From Myxococcus sp. (lineage in GTDB: Bacteria > Myxococcota > Myxococcia > Myxococcales > Myxococcaceae), in the NCBI GenBank assembly GCA_014879945.1, contig JACSRE010000311.1, forward strand, positions 1 to 48,039: a stretch of DNA of 48,039 bases. The letters are read 5' to 3'. Numbering within the stretch: position 1 is the stretch's first letter; every line of letters begins with the position of its first letter. Shown here in pieces: positions 1-8,980 of the stretch. Position numbers and translations under genes: made by a program. A model generated the notes under the pieces. The model worked only from the letters and a program-made list of their open reading frames with translations. It was not told the DNA's origin and searched no databases.

Positions 1-19
1 AGATGTGTATAAGAGACAG
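1..19. other. Tn5/Nextera mosaic-end adapter (sequencing artefact)
   Basis: The first 19 bases are identical to the Tn5 transposase mosaic end used in Nextera libraries (AGATGTGTATAAGAGACAG). It sits exactly at the contig edge and has no other transposon sequence beside it, so it is untrimmed adapter, not a genomic insertion. It creates a false stop (10-12) in the frame of the first gene and false start peptides in the other two forward frames. Confidence 0.97.
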
Positions 20-771
20 GCACCTACTCGGCCGTGGCCACCGCCACCAACGCCACCGGCAACGTCAGCGCCGACAGCAACACCGTCACCTTCACCATCG
101 CCGCCGGCATGGCCGACGCGCCCACCGTCACCTCGCCCGCCAACGGCGCCCTCACCAACGACAACACCCCCCTCGTCGAGGGCACCGCCACGCCGGGCGC
201 CACCGTCACCGTGGTGCTCGACGGGCAGAGCGCCGGCGCCACCACCGCCGACGCGAGCGGCCGCTGGCAGCTCGAGCTCACCACCGCGCTGGCCGAAGGG
301 CCCCACGACGTGCGCGCCAACCAGCGCGTCGGCGGCGCCACCAGCGCCGACAGCGTCTCGAACCGCTTCACCGTGGACACCGTGGGGCCGCCCACCACCC
401 TCAAGGTGGACCCGACCGACACCTTCGACGGGACGCTCGTCACCGCCAGCGGCGTCACCGAGGCCAACGCCAGCGTCACCGTCTTCGTCAACGAGGTGAG
501 CGTCGGCACCACCCGCGCCGACGCGAACGGGCTGTGGACGGTGGCGCTCCCCCTCTCCTCGACGCCGATCGGCGAGCACCAGGTCTCGGCGCAGGCCACC
601 GACGCCGCAGGCAACGCAGGCCCGAAGGCGGCGGCGGTGGCCATCATCGTGCGCCGGGTGAATCAGGCCTGGGGCGGCGGCGGCATCGGCGGCGGCAACG
701 GGTGCTCGACGGTGGGCGGCCCGGCGCTGCTCGGGCTCGCGCTGCTGCTCAGGCGCCGTCGCCGGAGCTGA
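20..771 (+). CDS. Ig-like repeat surface protein, MYXO-CTERM type (5' truncated)
   Basis: This is the 3' part of a gene that enters from beyond the contig edge; genomic sequence starts after the adapter at base 20. The translation contains at least two bacterial Ig-like repeats of about 90 residues (P-T-V-T-x-P-A-N-G openings, G-x-A-x-P-G-A-x-V-T-V cores, A-x-G-x-W-x-x-L endings). The C-terminus is a Gly-rich linker, a Gly-Cys-Ser motif, a short hydrophobic stretch and a run of five Arg. That tripartite end matches the MYXO-CTERM sorting signal, which in myxobacteria directs surface or outer-membrane anchoring. Function beyond adhesion or surface structure cannot be read. The stop (769-771) overlaps the 3' end of the convergent kinase gene by 23 bases. 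Confidence 0.85.
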
Positions 772-2635
772 CGTTCGCCTTCGCCTCGCGCGCCGCCAGG
801 GCCCGCGACTGGCGCACGAAGACGACGAACATGTTCGCCAGCAGCACGCTGTTTCCCAGCGCGCCGATGGGGTACCGCCACTGGGGCCACTCAACGGTCA
901 GCAGCGCCGCGCCCAGGAAGCCGAAGGCCGACGGCCACATCTGCGGCACGATGGTCGAGGCGATCATGCCCGCCATCATGAACCAGTGGAACTGGAGCAC
1001 CGCGAGGGTGTGCTCGCCCAGGCCGCCCACGACGACCTTCAGGTAGAGCAGCGCGGCCGTCTGCACCGCCATGCCGAACACCAGCAGGTGCGCGATCTGC
1101 ACGTTGAGCGGCGTGCGGCGCTCGGGGGGCGTGCGCTTCATCACCACCAGCGTCACCCCCAGGCTGAGGAGGGTGATGGGGAGCGTCAGGAGCGTCTCGT
1201 CCTGGTCGGGGAAGGCGGCGTGGTACAGCCCGAGCAAGACGGGCGAGAGCACCCACAAGGTGCCCAGGGCCAGCGCCAGCAGCATGCGCATTCGGCTGCC
1301 GGTCAGCGGGTCTACCGCCTGGGCCAGCCGCTTCAGGCGCTCGAGCTCCTTCGCCTGCTCGGCCTCGGCCGCCTCGGCCTTCGCGACGGCCTCCACCAGG
1401 GCCGCGGGTGGCTCGGCCAGCTCGGCCAGCACGGCCTGCGCCGAGCGCACGGAGCCGTGGGCGAGCTCGAAGTGCACCACCTCGGCGGTGAGGCGGGCGA
1501 GCGCCTCGCGCGCGCGTGCGTTCTCGGGCCACACGCGCAGCGCCTGCTGAAAGCCGAACCGGCACTCGGCGAAGAGCCGCGAGACGCGCATCGGGTCGGG
1601 CGCGCCCTTCAGCACCACGCGCAGCGCCGCCGCCCGGCCCTCTGACTGCTGCTCGAGCTCGCGGGAGCCCTGGTGCTCGACGAAGGCTTCGAGCGCCTGC
1701 CGCACCTCGAGCGCGCTCGACGGGCGGTCTGCGGGCACGCGCGACAGGCAGCGGCGAATGAGCGCCGCCAGCTCGGCCGGCACGTCGTCGGGCAGCGCGG
1801 GCGTCGAGCGCATCACGCTCTCGAAGAGCTCGGCGGTGGTGGCGCGCAGGTGCGGCGGCCGGCCCGTCACCACCTCGTGCAGCACCGCGCCCAACAGGTA
1901 GACGTCGGTGGCGGCCGAGAGCACCGCGCCGTCGCCGCCGAGCATCTCGGGCGCCATGTAGGCGGGCGTGCCGGCGAACTGGCTCGTCGGCCCGGCCTGG
2001 GTCGCGATGCCCCAGTCCACCAGGTACACCTCGCCGAAGCGGCCCAGCATGACGTTGTCGGGCTTGAGGTCTCGGTGCACGACGCCGCGCGCGTTCGCGA
2101 AGTGCACCGCGTTGCACAGCTGCATCGCGACCCGCAGGTGCGCCTCGAGGCGGCTCCGGCCCGGGGCATAGACGGCGAGCTCGGCGTCGCCCGAGAGCAG
2201 CTTCGACCACGTCACGCCCTCGATGCGCTTCATCACCACCACCGGCAGCCCGTCGGCGTCGAGGGCCAGCGCGTAGATGGGCAGAATGCCGGGGTGCTCC
2301 AGCGAGCCGGCCAGCCACGCCTCGGACAACAGCGCCTCGACGTCTCCGGCGGCGCGCGCCTCGCGCAGCGTCTTGACCGCCACCTGCCGGTCGAGCGCCA
2401 CCTGCCGCGCCAGCTTCACCACCCCCATGCCGCCCTGGCCCAGCACCGCCTCTTCCACCAGCGCCCGCGGGTCGTGGGTCAGCCCCGCGAGCACCTCGAG
2501 GGCGCGGCGACCGCTCTTGATCTCCTGGGGCGGCTCCACGGTGGAGCGGGGGTTGCGCACCGCCGTTCGGGCGTCGGCGCTCAAGGTGTCGAGGAGCGAC
2601 GAGACGCGCTGCTCGAGGTCGGAGTCGGACGGCAT
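749..2635 (-). CDS. Membrane-anchored Hanks-type Ser/Thr protein kinase
   Basis: A eukaryotic-like Ser/Thr kinase of about 628 residues. Visible kinase motifs are the Gly-rich loop GQGGMG (66-71), the invariant Lys88, Glu105 of helix C, HRDLKPDN (187-194), DWG in place of DFG (207-209) and APE (228-230). A helical, Ala/Glu-rich linker follows. From about residue 450 the protein has several hydrophobic segments, consistent with five or six membrane passes, so the kinase is probably cytoplasmic and the C-terminus membrane-embedded. The ORF is open for another 129 codons upstream, but I chose ATG 2635 because the upstream extension is low-complexity and would run into the divergent lipoprotein gene at 2688. 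Substrate unknown; such kinases are abundant in Myxococcota. Confidence 0.9.
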   Translation of the reverse strand: MPSDSDLEQRVSSLLDTLSADARTAVRNPRSTVEPPQEIKSGRRALEVLAGLTHDPRALVEEAVLGQGGMGVVKLARQVALDRQVAVKTLREARAAGDVEALLSEAWLAGSLEHPGILPIYALALDADGLPVVVMKRIEGVTWSKLLSGDAELAVYAPGRSRLEAHLRVAMQLCNAVHFANARGVVHRDLKPDNVMLGRFGEVYLVDWGIATQAGPTSQFAGTPAYMAPEMLGGDGAVLSAATDVYLLGAVLHEVVTGRPPHLRATTAELFESVMRSTPALPDDVPAELAALIRRCLSRVPADRPSSALEVRQALEAFVEHQGSRELEQQSEGRAAALRVVLKGAPDPMRVSRLFAECRFGFQQALRVWPENARAREALARLTAEVVHFELAHGSVRSAQAVLAELAEPPAALVEAVAKAEAAEAEQAKELERLKRLAQAVDPLTGSRMRMLLALALGTLWVLSPVLLGLYHAAFPDQDETLLTLPITLLSLGVTLVVMKRTPPERRTPLNVQIAHLLVFGMAVQTAALLYLKVVVGGLGEHTLAVLQFHWFMMAGMIASTIVPQMWPSAFGFLGAALLTVEWPQWRYPIGALGNSVLLANMFVVFVRQSRALAAREAKANVSSGDGA

Positions 2636-2687
2636 CGAGGCGCCAGCGTAGACCAGCCGAGGCTTGCGACCGTGAAACCTCGAGTGC

Positions 2688-3701
2688 ATGAAGGCCGCCA
2701 TGGCTCGCGTCGCGTGCTGGTGGTCGGTCGTCGTGCTGGCAGCGTGTGGGCGAGGTGGCGCGACGCCCGACGGCGGAGCGCTCCCCGGGGTGCGCTCCGA
2801 TGGCGGGCCCCGCGCGGCGCTGCGCCCCTGCCCTACCTCGGGCCCGGGCGCGATGGAGGGCGACGTCTGCTTCGTGATGACGCCGGCCGAGACGGGGCTC
2901 CCGGCTGAAGGCGGCGGGGGCACGGTGGAGCAGTACGCGCTCAGGCCGTCGTCGAGCGCGAAGGGCCAGCTGCTGCTCTTCTTCAACGGCAGCGGCGGCT
3001 CCCCGCGCGCGGGCGCGGGCACGGCCGACGGGAGCTTCTACGGCGTGGCGCGGGCCCAGGGCCTGCACGTGCTGGCCCCCAGCTACCTGAGCGCCTCGGC
3101 GGTGGGCGTCTTGTGCGGCAACGACGACGCCTGCTTCGAGCCGACCCGCGCGACCATTCTGACCGGCGCCTTCCAGCGCGGCGCGGCGAACATCCTCACC
3201 GACGTCACCTACGAAGAGGGCGCGTTCAGGCGCATCGTGGCGGCCCTCGAGACGCTCAGCGAGCAAGACCCGGCCGGCGGGTGGGGCGACTTCCTCGACC
3301 GCACCATGCTGCTCGACGCCGAGGCCGCCATCCGGTGGGACAAGGTGATCGTCTCGGGCCACTCGCAGGGCGGCGGCCACGCGGCGCTCGTCGGCAAGCG
3401 GCAGGCGGTCAAGCGCGTGGTGATGCTGGCGTCGCCCTGTGACGGCGTCAGCGGCGCGGCGGCGACGTGGCTCGGCAGCGCCGCCGGCTACCGCACCAGC
3501 CCCGCGACGGCCTTCTTCGGCGTGGCGGCGATGGGCGACGTCATCTGCCCACGCGCGCCGGCGATCTGGCAGGCGCTGGGCCTTCCTTCCGAGGCGCAGA
3601 CACGCGACGCCAGCCTCTGCGCGCTTGAGAGCGCCCACGGCGCCCCGCTCGGCTGTCGCCAGAACGCGGCCCGGTGGGCGGCGCTGCTCACGACGCCGTG
3701 A
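2688..3701 (+). CDS. Secreted lipoprotein, alpha/beta-hydrolase-like
   Basis: Predicted lipoprotein of about 337 residues. The N-terminus has a basic start, a hydrophobic core and a lipobox V-L-A-A-C with Cys20, followed by a low-complexity Gly/Pro/Asp-rich spacer typical of exported myxobacterial lipoproteins. The motif G-H-S-Q-G-G (224-229) is a nucleophile elbow with Ser226 as the likely catalytic residue of an alpha/beta-hydrolase fold, followed by a strand and S-P-C-D-G. Several Cys residues in the mature part could form disulfides. Start may be Met1 or Met5 (base 2700). Divergent from the kinase, with 52 bases between them; convergent 14-base overlap with the glycosyltransferase gene. 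Substrate unknown (esterase, lipase or peptidase possible). Confidence 0.78.
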   Translation: MKAAMARVACWWSVVVLAACGRGGATPDGGALPGVRSDGGPRAALRPCPTSGPGAMEGDVCFVMTPAETGLPAEGGGGTVEQYALRPSSSAKGQLLLFFNGSGGSPRAGAGTADGSFYGVARAQGLHVLAPSYLSASAVGVLCGNDDACFEPTRATILTGAFQRGAANILTDVTYEEGAFRRIVAALETLSEQDPAGGWGDFLDRTMLLDAEAAIRWDKVIVSGHSQGGGHAALVGKRQAVKRVVMLASPCDGVSGAAATWLGSAAGYRTSPATAFFGVAAMGDVICPRAPAIWQALGLPSEAQTRDASLCALESAHGAPLGCRQNAARWAALLTTP

Positions 3702-4785
3702 CGGTGTCCCACTCCACGCCCTTCTTCTGGGCGGCGGCCGCCAGCTGCGCGTCGAGCGACGACAGGAGCAGCCGGTTGCCGTCTTGCGCGTAGCCCGCCA
3801 GTGACCGCTGCGCCCCGGGCACCCGCTCGAGGAACCGCTGGAGGACGTCGCCCTCGAGCGACTTCGCGTGCATGCCGTAGTTCAGCTTCTCGAGGTACAG
3901 GGCGTTGAGCACCTGCTCGAACTGGCCCCCGATGGGCACCGAGAGCATCGGCTTGTGCAGGTACACCGCCTCGCTCATCAGCGTGTAGCCGCCGCCGCCC
4001 ACCACCGCGCGGCAGGTGCGCAGGTCGTCGATGAAGCCGGCCTCCGAGAACGGGCGGAACAGCAGGTTCCCGTCGCGCACGTCTTCGGTGAGGTCACGCC
4101 GGTAGCCGTAGATGCGGCACTCCTGGCCCGAGCGCTTGAGGTCGTCGATGAGCTGCGTGTTGCTCGTCATCGTCTGGTACACGAGCAGGTGCTCGCCCGG
4201 CTCGCTCTTCGCCGCGAGGATCTCGGGACGCAGGATCGACGGCACCAGCGAGGTGCGCTCCTTGCGGACGCGTGGGTAGAAGAACGTGGTGATGAGGTAG
4301 TGGAAGCAGCCCGGCGCCTTCGACTTCACGATGCCGCGGGTCAGCTCGAAGCTGTCTTCATACCCGGCGAGCAGCCCGGCCTCGTGCTCGCAGCGGTTGA
4401 TGATCTGCATGTTGTCGACGCTGATGACGGGCAGCCGGTGATTGCGCCCGTAGAGGTAGCTGAACGACTCGAAGTCGCTGATGACGACGTCGGGCTCGAA
4501 GGTGTCGACGAGCTCGAAGTACTTCTTCACGTTCTGCGGCCAGCCGGTGACGGCGCCCTTGAGGTTCTGCAGCAGCGTCTGCCACTTCGAGACCGAGTTG
4601 CCCTCGTAGCTGATGCTGAAGCCCCAGATGTTGTGCACGTTCTCGAAGCGCTTGGCGAGGTAGTCGCGCGCGCGGCCCGACACCACGATGTGCACGTCGT
4701 GGTACCTGGTGAGGTGCTCCAGCACGACGCGGGAGCGGGTCGCGTGGCCCATGCCTTCACCGACGACGCCGTAGAGGATCTTCAT
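3688..4785 (-). CDS. MJ1255/VC2487-type glycosyltransferase
   Basis: Protein of 365 residues resembling the MJ1255/VC2487 family of putative GT-B glycosyltransferases. The start reads M-K-I-L-Y-G-V-V-G-E-G-M-G-H; the early G-x-G-x-G-H is the acceptor-side loop of GT28/MurG-like enzymes. Around residue 260-290 there is a V-G-G-G-G-Y-T-L-M-S-E-A segment followed by K-P-M-L-S-V-P and F-E-Q, the usual donor-nucleotide-sugar end of this fold. ATG 4785 was chosen over the ATG at 4806 because GGAGAG lies about 7 bases upstream and the homologous N-terminal strand begins there. Sugar and acceptor cannot be read from sequence. Confidence 0.82.
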   Translation of the reverse strand: MKILYGVVGEGMGHATRSRVVLEHLTRYHDVHIVVSGRARDYLAKRFENVHNIWGFSISYEGNSVSKWQTLLQNLKGAVTGWPQNVKKYFELVDTFEPDVVISDFESFSYLYGRNHRLPVISVDNMQIINRCEHEAGLLAGYEDSFELTRGIVKSKAPGCFHYLITTFFYPRVRKERTSLVPSILRPEILAAKSEPGEHLLVYQTMTSNTQLIDDLKRSGQECRIYGYRRDLTEDVRDGNLLFRPFSEAGFIDDLRTCRAVVGGGGYTLMSEAVYLHKPMLSVPIGGQFEQVLNALYLEKLNYGMHAKSLEGDVLQRFLERVPGAQRSLAGYAQDGNRLLLSSLDAQLAAAAQKKGVEWDTVTAS

Positions 4786-4912
4786 GTGCGGGCTCTCCTT
4801 CTTCAAGAAAAGACGAGCCTACCGAGTTGCACGCCGAAGGCCCTGGCCGAAAGCGCCGGGTGATGATGAGGGACCATCGACGGCTGCGCAGGGCTCTGCG
4901 CATGAGGTGCGC

Positions 4913-5170
4913 ATGACTGACGGTCCCATCGGCAAGCGGCTGCTGCGCGCGGTGGCCTTCGGGCTGCTCGGTGGGCTCGCGGTCGCGGCTGTGGTACTGG
5001 CGGCGCTGGCGGTGCTGCGGCTGCAGGTCGACTGCGCGGCGCTCTCGGCCGAGGAGTGCGCCTTCGAACGGTCGCTGGCCTCCTCCATCGCGCGGCTGCA
5101 GGCCTTCGCGGCGGCGGGCTGCGCGGCGGTGGCGGGGGGCGGCCTGGTGCTGCTGCGCCGGCGCACCTGA
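4913..5170 (+). CDS. Small two-helix membrane protein
   Basis: An 85-residue protein with two hydrophobic segments (roughly residues 10-32 and 60-78) separated by a short loop containing two Cys, ending in a basic R-R-R-T tail. The reading frame is open further upstream, but ATG 4913 is the first start giving a compact two-helix protein; the longer form adds a low-complexity basic leader. It precedes the CoA-ligase gene by 41 bases and may be co-transcribed. No family recognised. Confidence 0.55.
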   Translation: MTDGPIGKRLLRAVAFGLLGGLAVAAVVLAALAVLRLQVDCAALSAEECAFERSLASSIARLQAFAAAGCAAVAGGGLVLLRRRT

Positions 5171-5211
5171 CGCATCCTCCGCCCGGCAAGACGCGCTACC
5201 TTCCCGCGCCC

Positions 5212-6756
5212 ATGACGCTCGACCCGCACCACCTGCCCGAGTCGCTCAACCTCGCCGAGGTGTTCCTCTACCAGCAGGCGGCCCGGCGCCCTGACGCGCC
5301 GGCGCTGTACTTCGAAGACCAGGTCATCACCTACGGGCAGCTGGCCGAGCAGACCAACCGCGCGACGGCCGTCTTCAAGGGCCTGGGCCTCGAGCTGGAG
5401 CAGCGGGTGCTGCTGATGCTGCCCGACGTGCCGCAGTTCGCCTCGGCGTGGCTGGGCGCGGTGAAGGCCGGCGGCGTGGTGAGCGCGGTGAACCCGGGCC
5501 TCAAGGCGGAGGAGGTGGAGTACTACCTCAACTACACCCGCGCGAAGGTGCTGGTGGTGGACGACGGCACCGTGCCCACCGTCGAGGCGCTGCGCGCGAA
5601 GTGCCCGCACCTGAAGCACGTGCTGGTGGTGGGGCCCGCGAGCCGAGACCTCTCGTACGACGCCGAGCTGGCGCGGGTGACGCCCGACGCCTCGTTCGCG
5701 CCGACCCACCGCGACGACGCCTGCGTGTGGCTGTACACCTCGGGCTCCACCGGCTTCCCCAAGGCGGCCGTGCACAAGCAGCACGACTTCGTCTTCAACG
5801 CCCTCACCTACGGCCTGCCCGTCATCGGCTACTCGGAGCGCGAGGTCTGCCTCTCGGTGCCGCGGCTGGCCTTCGGCTACGCGCTGGGGAGCAACCTGCT
5901 CTTCCCGCTGATGGCTGGCGGGGCGACGGTGCTGTTCAAGGAGAAGCCCACGCCCGAGAAGCTGTTCGCGCTCATTCAGAAGCACCGGCCGACGATGCTG
6001 ACGGCGGTGCCGACGGCGCTCAACCAGCTGCTCAACGCCGAGGGGCTGGAGCAGGTGGACTTCTCGTCGCTGCGGCTCGCCATCAGCGCGGGCGAGGCGT
6101 TGCCGGCGGAGCTGTACCAGCGGTGGAAGCAGCGCACGGGCGTCGAGATCCTCGACGGCATCGGCTCGGCCGAGATGTTCCACATCTTCATCACCAACCG
6201 CCTGGGCGACGTGAAGCTGGGCTCCCTGGGCAAGGTGGTGGACGGGTACCGCGCGAAGGTGTGTGACGACGAGGGCCGGGAGCTGCCGCGCGGTGACGTC
6301 GGCACGCTCTGGGTGTCGGGCGACTCGATGGCGCTGGAGTATTGGCAGCAGCACGAGAAGTCGAAGGCGACGTTCCGGGGTGACTGGTGCGTGTCGGCCG
6401 ACAAGTTCCAGCACGATGAGGACGGGTACTTCTTCTTCTGCGGGCGCGGCGACGACATGTTGAAGGTGGGCGGCAAGTGGCTGTCGCCCGTCGAGGTGGA
6501 GAACGCGCTGCTGCAGCACGCGGCGGTGCGCGAGGCGGCCGTCATCGGCTTCAAGGACGCCGATGGGCTCGAGAAGCCGAAGGCCTTCGTGGCGCTGCAC
6601 GCGGGGCAGCCGTCGAGCGAGGCGCTGGCCGAGGCGCTCAAGGCGCACGTGCGTGAGGTGCTGGCTCCGTTCAAGGCGCCGCGGCAGGTGGTGTTCGTCG
6701 ACGCGCTGCCCAGGAGCGACCGCGGCAAGGTGCTGAAGACGGCGCTGCGCGGCTGA
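5212..6756 (+). CDS. Benzoate-CoA ligase family acyl-CoA synthetase
   Basis: Adenylate-forming enzyme of 514 residues. Typical ANL motifs are the phosphate loop Y-T-S-G-S-T-G followed by F-P-K (175-184), a G-E-A-L-P substrate-pocket segment, D-G-I-G-S-A-E-M (A5 region), and G-R-G-D-D-M-L-K-V-G-G-K-W (411-423), the hinge into the C-terminal domain, with a C-terminal R-G-K-V-L-K supplying the catalytic Lys. The pattern E-M-F-H-I-F-I-T and the length fit the benzoate-CoA ligase branch (TIGR02262-like): ATP-dependent CoA activation of an aromatic or similar acid via the acyl-AMP. ATG 5212 gives the family's usual N-terminus. Exact substrate is not determinable. Confidence 0.85.
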   Translation: MTLDPHHLPESLNLAEVFLYQQAARRPDAPALYFEDQVITYGQLAEQTNRATAVFKGLGLELEQRVLLMLPDVPQFASAWLGAVKAGGVVSAVNPGLKAEEVEYYLNYTRAKVLVVDDGTVPTVEALRAKCPHLKHVLVVGPASRDLSYDAELARVTPDASFAPTHRDDACVWLYTSGSTGFPKAAVHKQHDFVFNALTYGLPVIGYSEREVCLSVPRLAFGYALGSNLLFPLMAGGATVLFKEKPTPEKLFALIQKHRPTMLTAVPTALNQLLNAEGLEQVDFSSLRLAISAGEALPAELYQRWKQRTGVEILDGIGSAEMFHIFITNRLGDVKLGSLGKVVDGYRAKVCDDEGRELPRGDVGTLWVSGDSMALEYWQQHEKSKATFRGDWCVSADKFQHDEDGYFFFCGRGDDMLKVGGKWLSPVEVENALLQHAAVREAAVIGFKDADGLEKPKAFVALHAGQPSSEALAEALKAHVREVLAPFKAPRQVVFVDALPRSDRGKVLKTALRG

Positions 6757-6881
6757 GTGGCTGGCCGGGCCGCGCGGCGTGCTCGAGCCGAGGGGCCGGT
6801 GCCTGGCGGTGGGTCGCTCCGCGCCTCGCCGCACCGCTGGGAGGCGCGCTTCACCCGTCGCCGAGGCGTTGCGTCGGCTCG

Positions 6882-8090
6882 TCAACGGCGCTGGCGGAGG
6901 CGGACCGCGAAGAAGCCGTCGGTGCCGTGGCGGTGCGGGAAGAGGCGCAGGGCGCCGTCGGCGTCGAGCAGCTCGTCGGGGAGCGCCGGGCGCTCGCGGG
7001 TGAAGTCGGGGTGGCGCTCGAGGAAGGCGGCGACGACGTGCTCGTTCTCTTCGGGGCGCAGGGTGCAGGTGGCGTAGGTGAGGGTGCCGCCGGGCTCGAG
7101 GTGCGCGCGGGCCTGCTCGAGCAGGGCGCGCTGAATGGGCGGCCATTGGGAGAAGGTGGCGGGGTCGAGCCGCCAGCGGAGGTCGGGCCCGCGGCGCAGC
7201 GCGCCCAGCTCGGAGCACGGGGCGTCGATGAGCACGTGGTCGACCCGCAGGTCGGGGGGGAGCGCGTGGTGGAGGCGCACCGAGGCGCCGGCGCGGCTGG
7301 CGCGGAGGCGGAGGCGCTCCACGCGGGCGTGGTCGACGTCGGTGGCGTGGAGGGTCGCCGTGGGGAGGCGTGCCGCGAGCGCGAGCGTCTTGCCGCCGGC
7401 GCCGGCGCAGAGGTCGAGCAACGTGTCGCCCTCGGGCACCAGCGCCGCGAGGAGCTGGCTGCCTTCGTCCTGGAGCTCGAAGAGGCCCTCGCGCCAGGGC
7501 TGGGTGGCGGTGAGGTTGGCGGGGCGAATGGTGAGGTGGAGCGCGTCGGGGCTCCAGCGGCCCGGCGTGGTGGGGCGGTCTTCGGCGGCCAGGCGGGTGG
7601 CGAGCGCGTCACGGGTGGTGCGGGCGGTGTTGGCGCGCACGGTGATGGGGCCGGGGGTGTTGAGGGCGTCGGCGAGGGTCGGCGCGTCAGCGGTGCCGAC
7701 CGCGGCCTCGAGGGCCTCGGCCAGCCAGTCGGGCAGCGAGGTGCGGTCGCGCCAGTCGGTGAGCGGCTGGCTGGGCGGGAGGTCGACGCCGAGCCGTTGC
7801 GGGGCGGTGGCGTCGCCGCCGAGGTCGCGCGCGAGGCAGGCCAGGAGCTGGAGCGGGCTGGCGGTGGGGCCGGCGTGGGCGCGGAGGCGGCGCCTCCAGA
7901 GGCCGACGCCGAAGAGGGCCTCGGCGGTGACGCGGCGCTGGTGGGCGGAGAAGTGGCGGTTGGCGCGCAGGAGGCGGTCGAGCTCGGTGTCGGCGGCGGC
8001 GCCCGAGAGGATGCGGGCGAGCGCGGGCTCGAGGGTGGAGGCGAGGCCCTCGAGGGCGGCCCAGGGCACCTCGCGCAGGCGGGCGCTCAT
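6882..8090 (-). CDS. rsmB: RsmB-type 16S rRNA (cytosine-C5) methyltransferase
   Basis: NOL1/NOP2/Sun-family m5C methyltransferase of 402 residues. The N-terminal third is the NusB-like RNA-binding region of RsmB; the C-terminal half has the SAM-binding motif C-A-G-A-G-G-K-T (228-235), motif IV D-A-P-C-S-E-L-G (Cys292) and motif VI T-C-T-L (Cys342). These are the two cysteines of the RsmB mechanism (nucleophile and release). Expected substrate is C967 (E. coli numbering) of 16S rRNA. ATG 8090 overlaps the stop of the HD gene by 4 bases (ATGA), so the two genes are translationally coupled. Confidence 0.88.
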   Translation of the reverse strand: MSARLREVPWAALEGLASTLEPALARILSGAAADTELDRLLRANRHFSAHQRRVTAEALFGVGLWRRRLRAHAGPTASPLQLLACLARDLGGDATAPQRLGVDLPPSQPLTDWRDRTSLPDWLAEALEAAVGTADAPTLADALNTPGPITVRANTARTTRDALATRLAAEDRPTTPGRWSPDALHLTIRPANLTATQPWREGLFELQDEGSQLLAALVPEGDTLLDLCAGAGGKTLALAARLPTATLHATDVDHARVERLRLRASRAGASVRLHHALPPDLRVDHVLIDAPCSELGALRRGPDLRWRLDPATFSQWPPIQRALLEQARAHLEPGGTLTYATCTLRPEENEHVVAAFLERHPDFTRERPALPDELLDADGALRLFPHRHGTDGFFAVRLRQRR

Positions 8091-8677
8091 GCGAGGGCGC
8101 GGCGCAGGTTGGCGCGGGCGGGCGCGTCGTAGAGGGCGTGGAAGTGGTCGGAGTGGAACAGCCGCGGGGCGTCGAGGAGCTTCGAGAGGAAGCGGCGGCG
8201 GCCGAGGCGGTAGAGGAGCGCGTTGGTGACGGGGCGGTATTCCTCGGCGATGGCGGCGTCGTAGGCGTCGAAGGTGGCGGGGTCGCTCCCGAGGATGGCC
8301 AGGTCGGCGTCGAGGAAGTGCGCGGCGTCGGGGTCGGTGGGGGTGACGGCGCCGTGCCGGGCGGTGAGCTCGATGAGGGTCGCCACGCGGTCGACGTCGA
8401 GCCTGGCGGTGGGGAGGAAGGTGGCGATGGCCGTGCGGGCGAGCTGGGCGCTCCTGGCCTCGTTGTCCTTCTGGCCGGCGACGTAGACGGCGTCGTGGAA
8501 GAGGGCCGCGAGGTAGACCTCGTTCGGGTGGGTCCAGGTGGGGACGGTGGCGAGGTGCCGGAGGGCTTCCTGGACGTGGGCGAAGCCGTGGTACGCGCGC
8601 GGTGGGGTGGCGTAGGCCGCGATGACGGCCCGCATCAGCCCCTCGGGGACGTCCATCGGCGCGAAGTGCCCGGGCAT
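8087..8677 (-). CDS. HD-domain metal-dependent phosphohydrolase
   Basis: A 196-residue protein with an early Y-H-G-F-x-H-V pattern (His30, His34) and A-L-F-H-D-A-V-Y (His61-Asp62), the metal ligands of the predicted HD-superfamily phosphohydrolases that begin with Y-H-x-x-x-H. These are small cytosolic hydrolases of uncertain substrate. Overlaps rsmB by 4 bases and lies upstream of it, so the pair forms one operon. Met8 (8656) is an alternative start. Confidence 0.82.
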   Translation of the reverse strand: MPGHFAPMDVPEGLMRAVIAAYATPPRAYHGFAHVQEALRHLATVPTWTHPNEVYLAALFHDAVYVAGQKDNEARSAQLARTAIATFLPTARLDVDRVATLIELTARHGAVTPTDPDAAHFLDADLAILGSDPATFDAYDAAIAEEYRPVTNALLYRLGRRRFLSKLLDAPRLFHSDHFHALYDAPARANLRRALA

Positions 8678-8705
8678 GGGGAGATTGTGGCGGTGATCGT
8701 CAGGG

Positions 8706-8734
8706 TTGACACGCTCGAACGTGGAACGTAGAGA
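8706..8734 (+). promoter_or_regulatory. sigma-70-type promoter of tRNA-Asn
   Basis: Perfect -35 TTGACA (8706-8711), 17-base spacer, -10 TAGAGA (8729-8734), placing the transcription start near 8741, a few bases before the tRNA. Confidence 0.65.
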
Positions 8735-8748
8735 CCCGCGCGTCGTAT

Positions 8749-8821
8749 TCCTCGATAGCTCAGTCGGTAGAGCGGCGGACTGTTAATCCGTAGGTCCTTG
8801 GTTCGAGCCCAAGTCGAGGAG
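8749..8821 (+). tRNA. tRNA-Asn (GTT)
   Basis: Complete 73-base cloverleaf without encoded CCA. The acceptor stem TCCTCGA (8749-8755) pairs with TCGAGGA (8814-8820), with discriminator G8821. D-arm stem GCTC/GAGC (8758-8761/8770-8773). Anticodon stem GCGGA/TCCGT with anticodon GTT at 8782-8784 and T-loop GGTTCGAGCCC. It lies at the border between chromosomal backbone and accessory DNA. Confidence 0.97.
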
Positions 8822-8827
8822 CTACTC

Positions 8828-8863
8828 GGGGCCGGTTGCTAACCCAACCGGCCCCTTGGTTTT
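8828..8863 (+). terminator. Intrinsic terminator after tRNA-Asn
   Basis: Perfect 10-bp inverted repeat GGGGCCGGTT (8828-8837) / AACCGGCCCC (8846-8855), 8-base loop, followed by TTGGTTTT. Confidence 0.85.
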
Positions 8864-8980
8864 ACAGGTCGCCGGTTCGTTCCCCCGAGGGAACGCTCTC
8901 TGCGGGCTTCGAACAGAGAATGCTGCGGCGCATGGTGGTCGCGCTTGGGACAGCAGAAGCTCTCCGTTCTCGTCCTTCCG

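Noticed and set aside
1-19. Real Tn5-type transposon end
   Set aside because: Exact Nextera sequence at the very contig edge with no transposase or second end.
891-3638. 915-codon open frame on the minus strand
   Set aside because: Low-complexity Arg/Ala/Gly-rich shadow of the kinase and lipoprotein genes; typical of GC-rich DNA.
4819-7218. 799-codon open frame on the minus strand
   Set aside because: Antisense shadow of the CoA-ligase gene; composition lacks protein character, whereas the plus frame has full ANL motifs.
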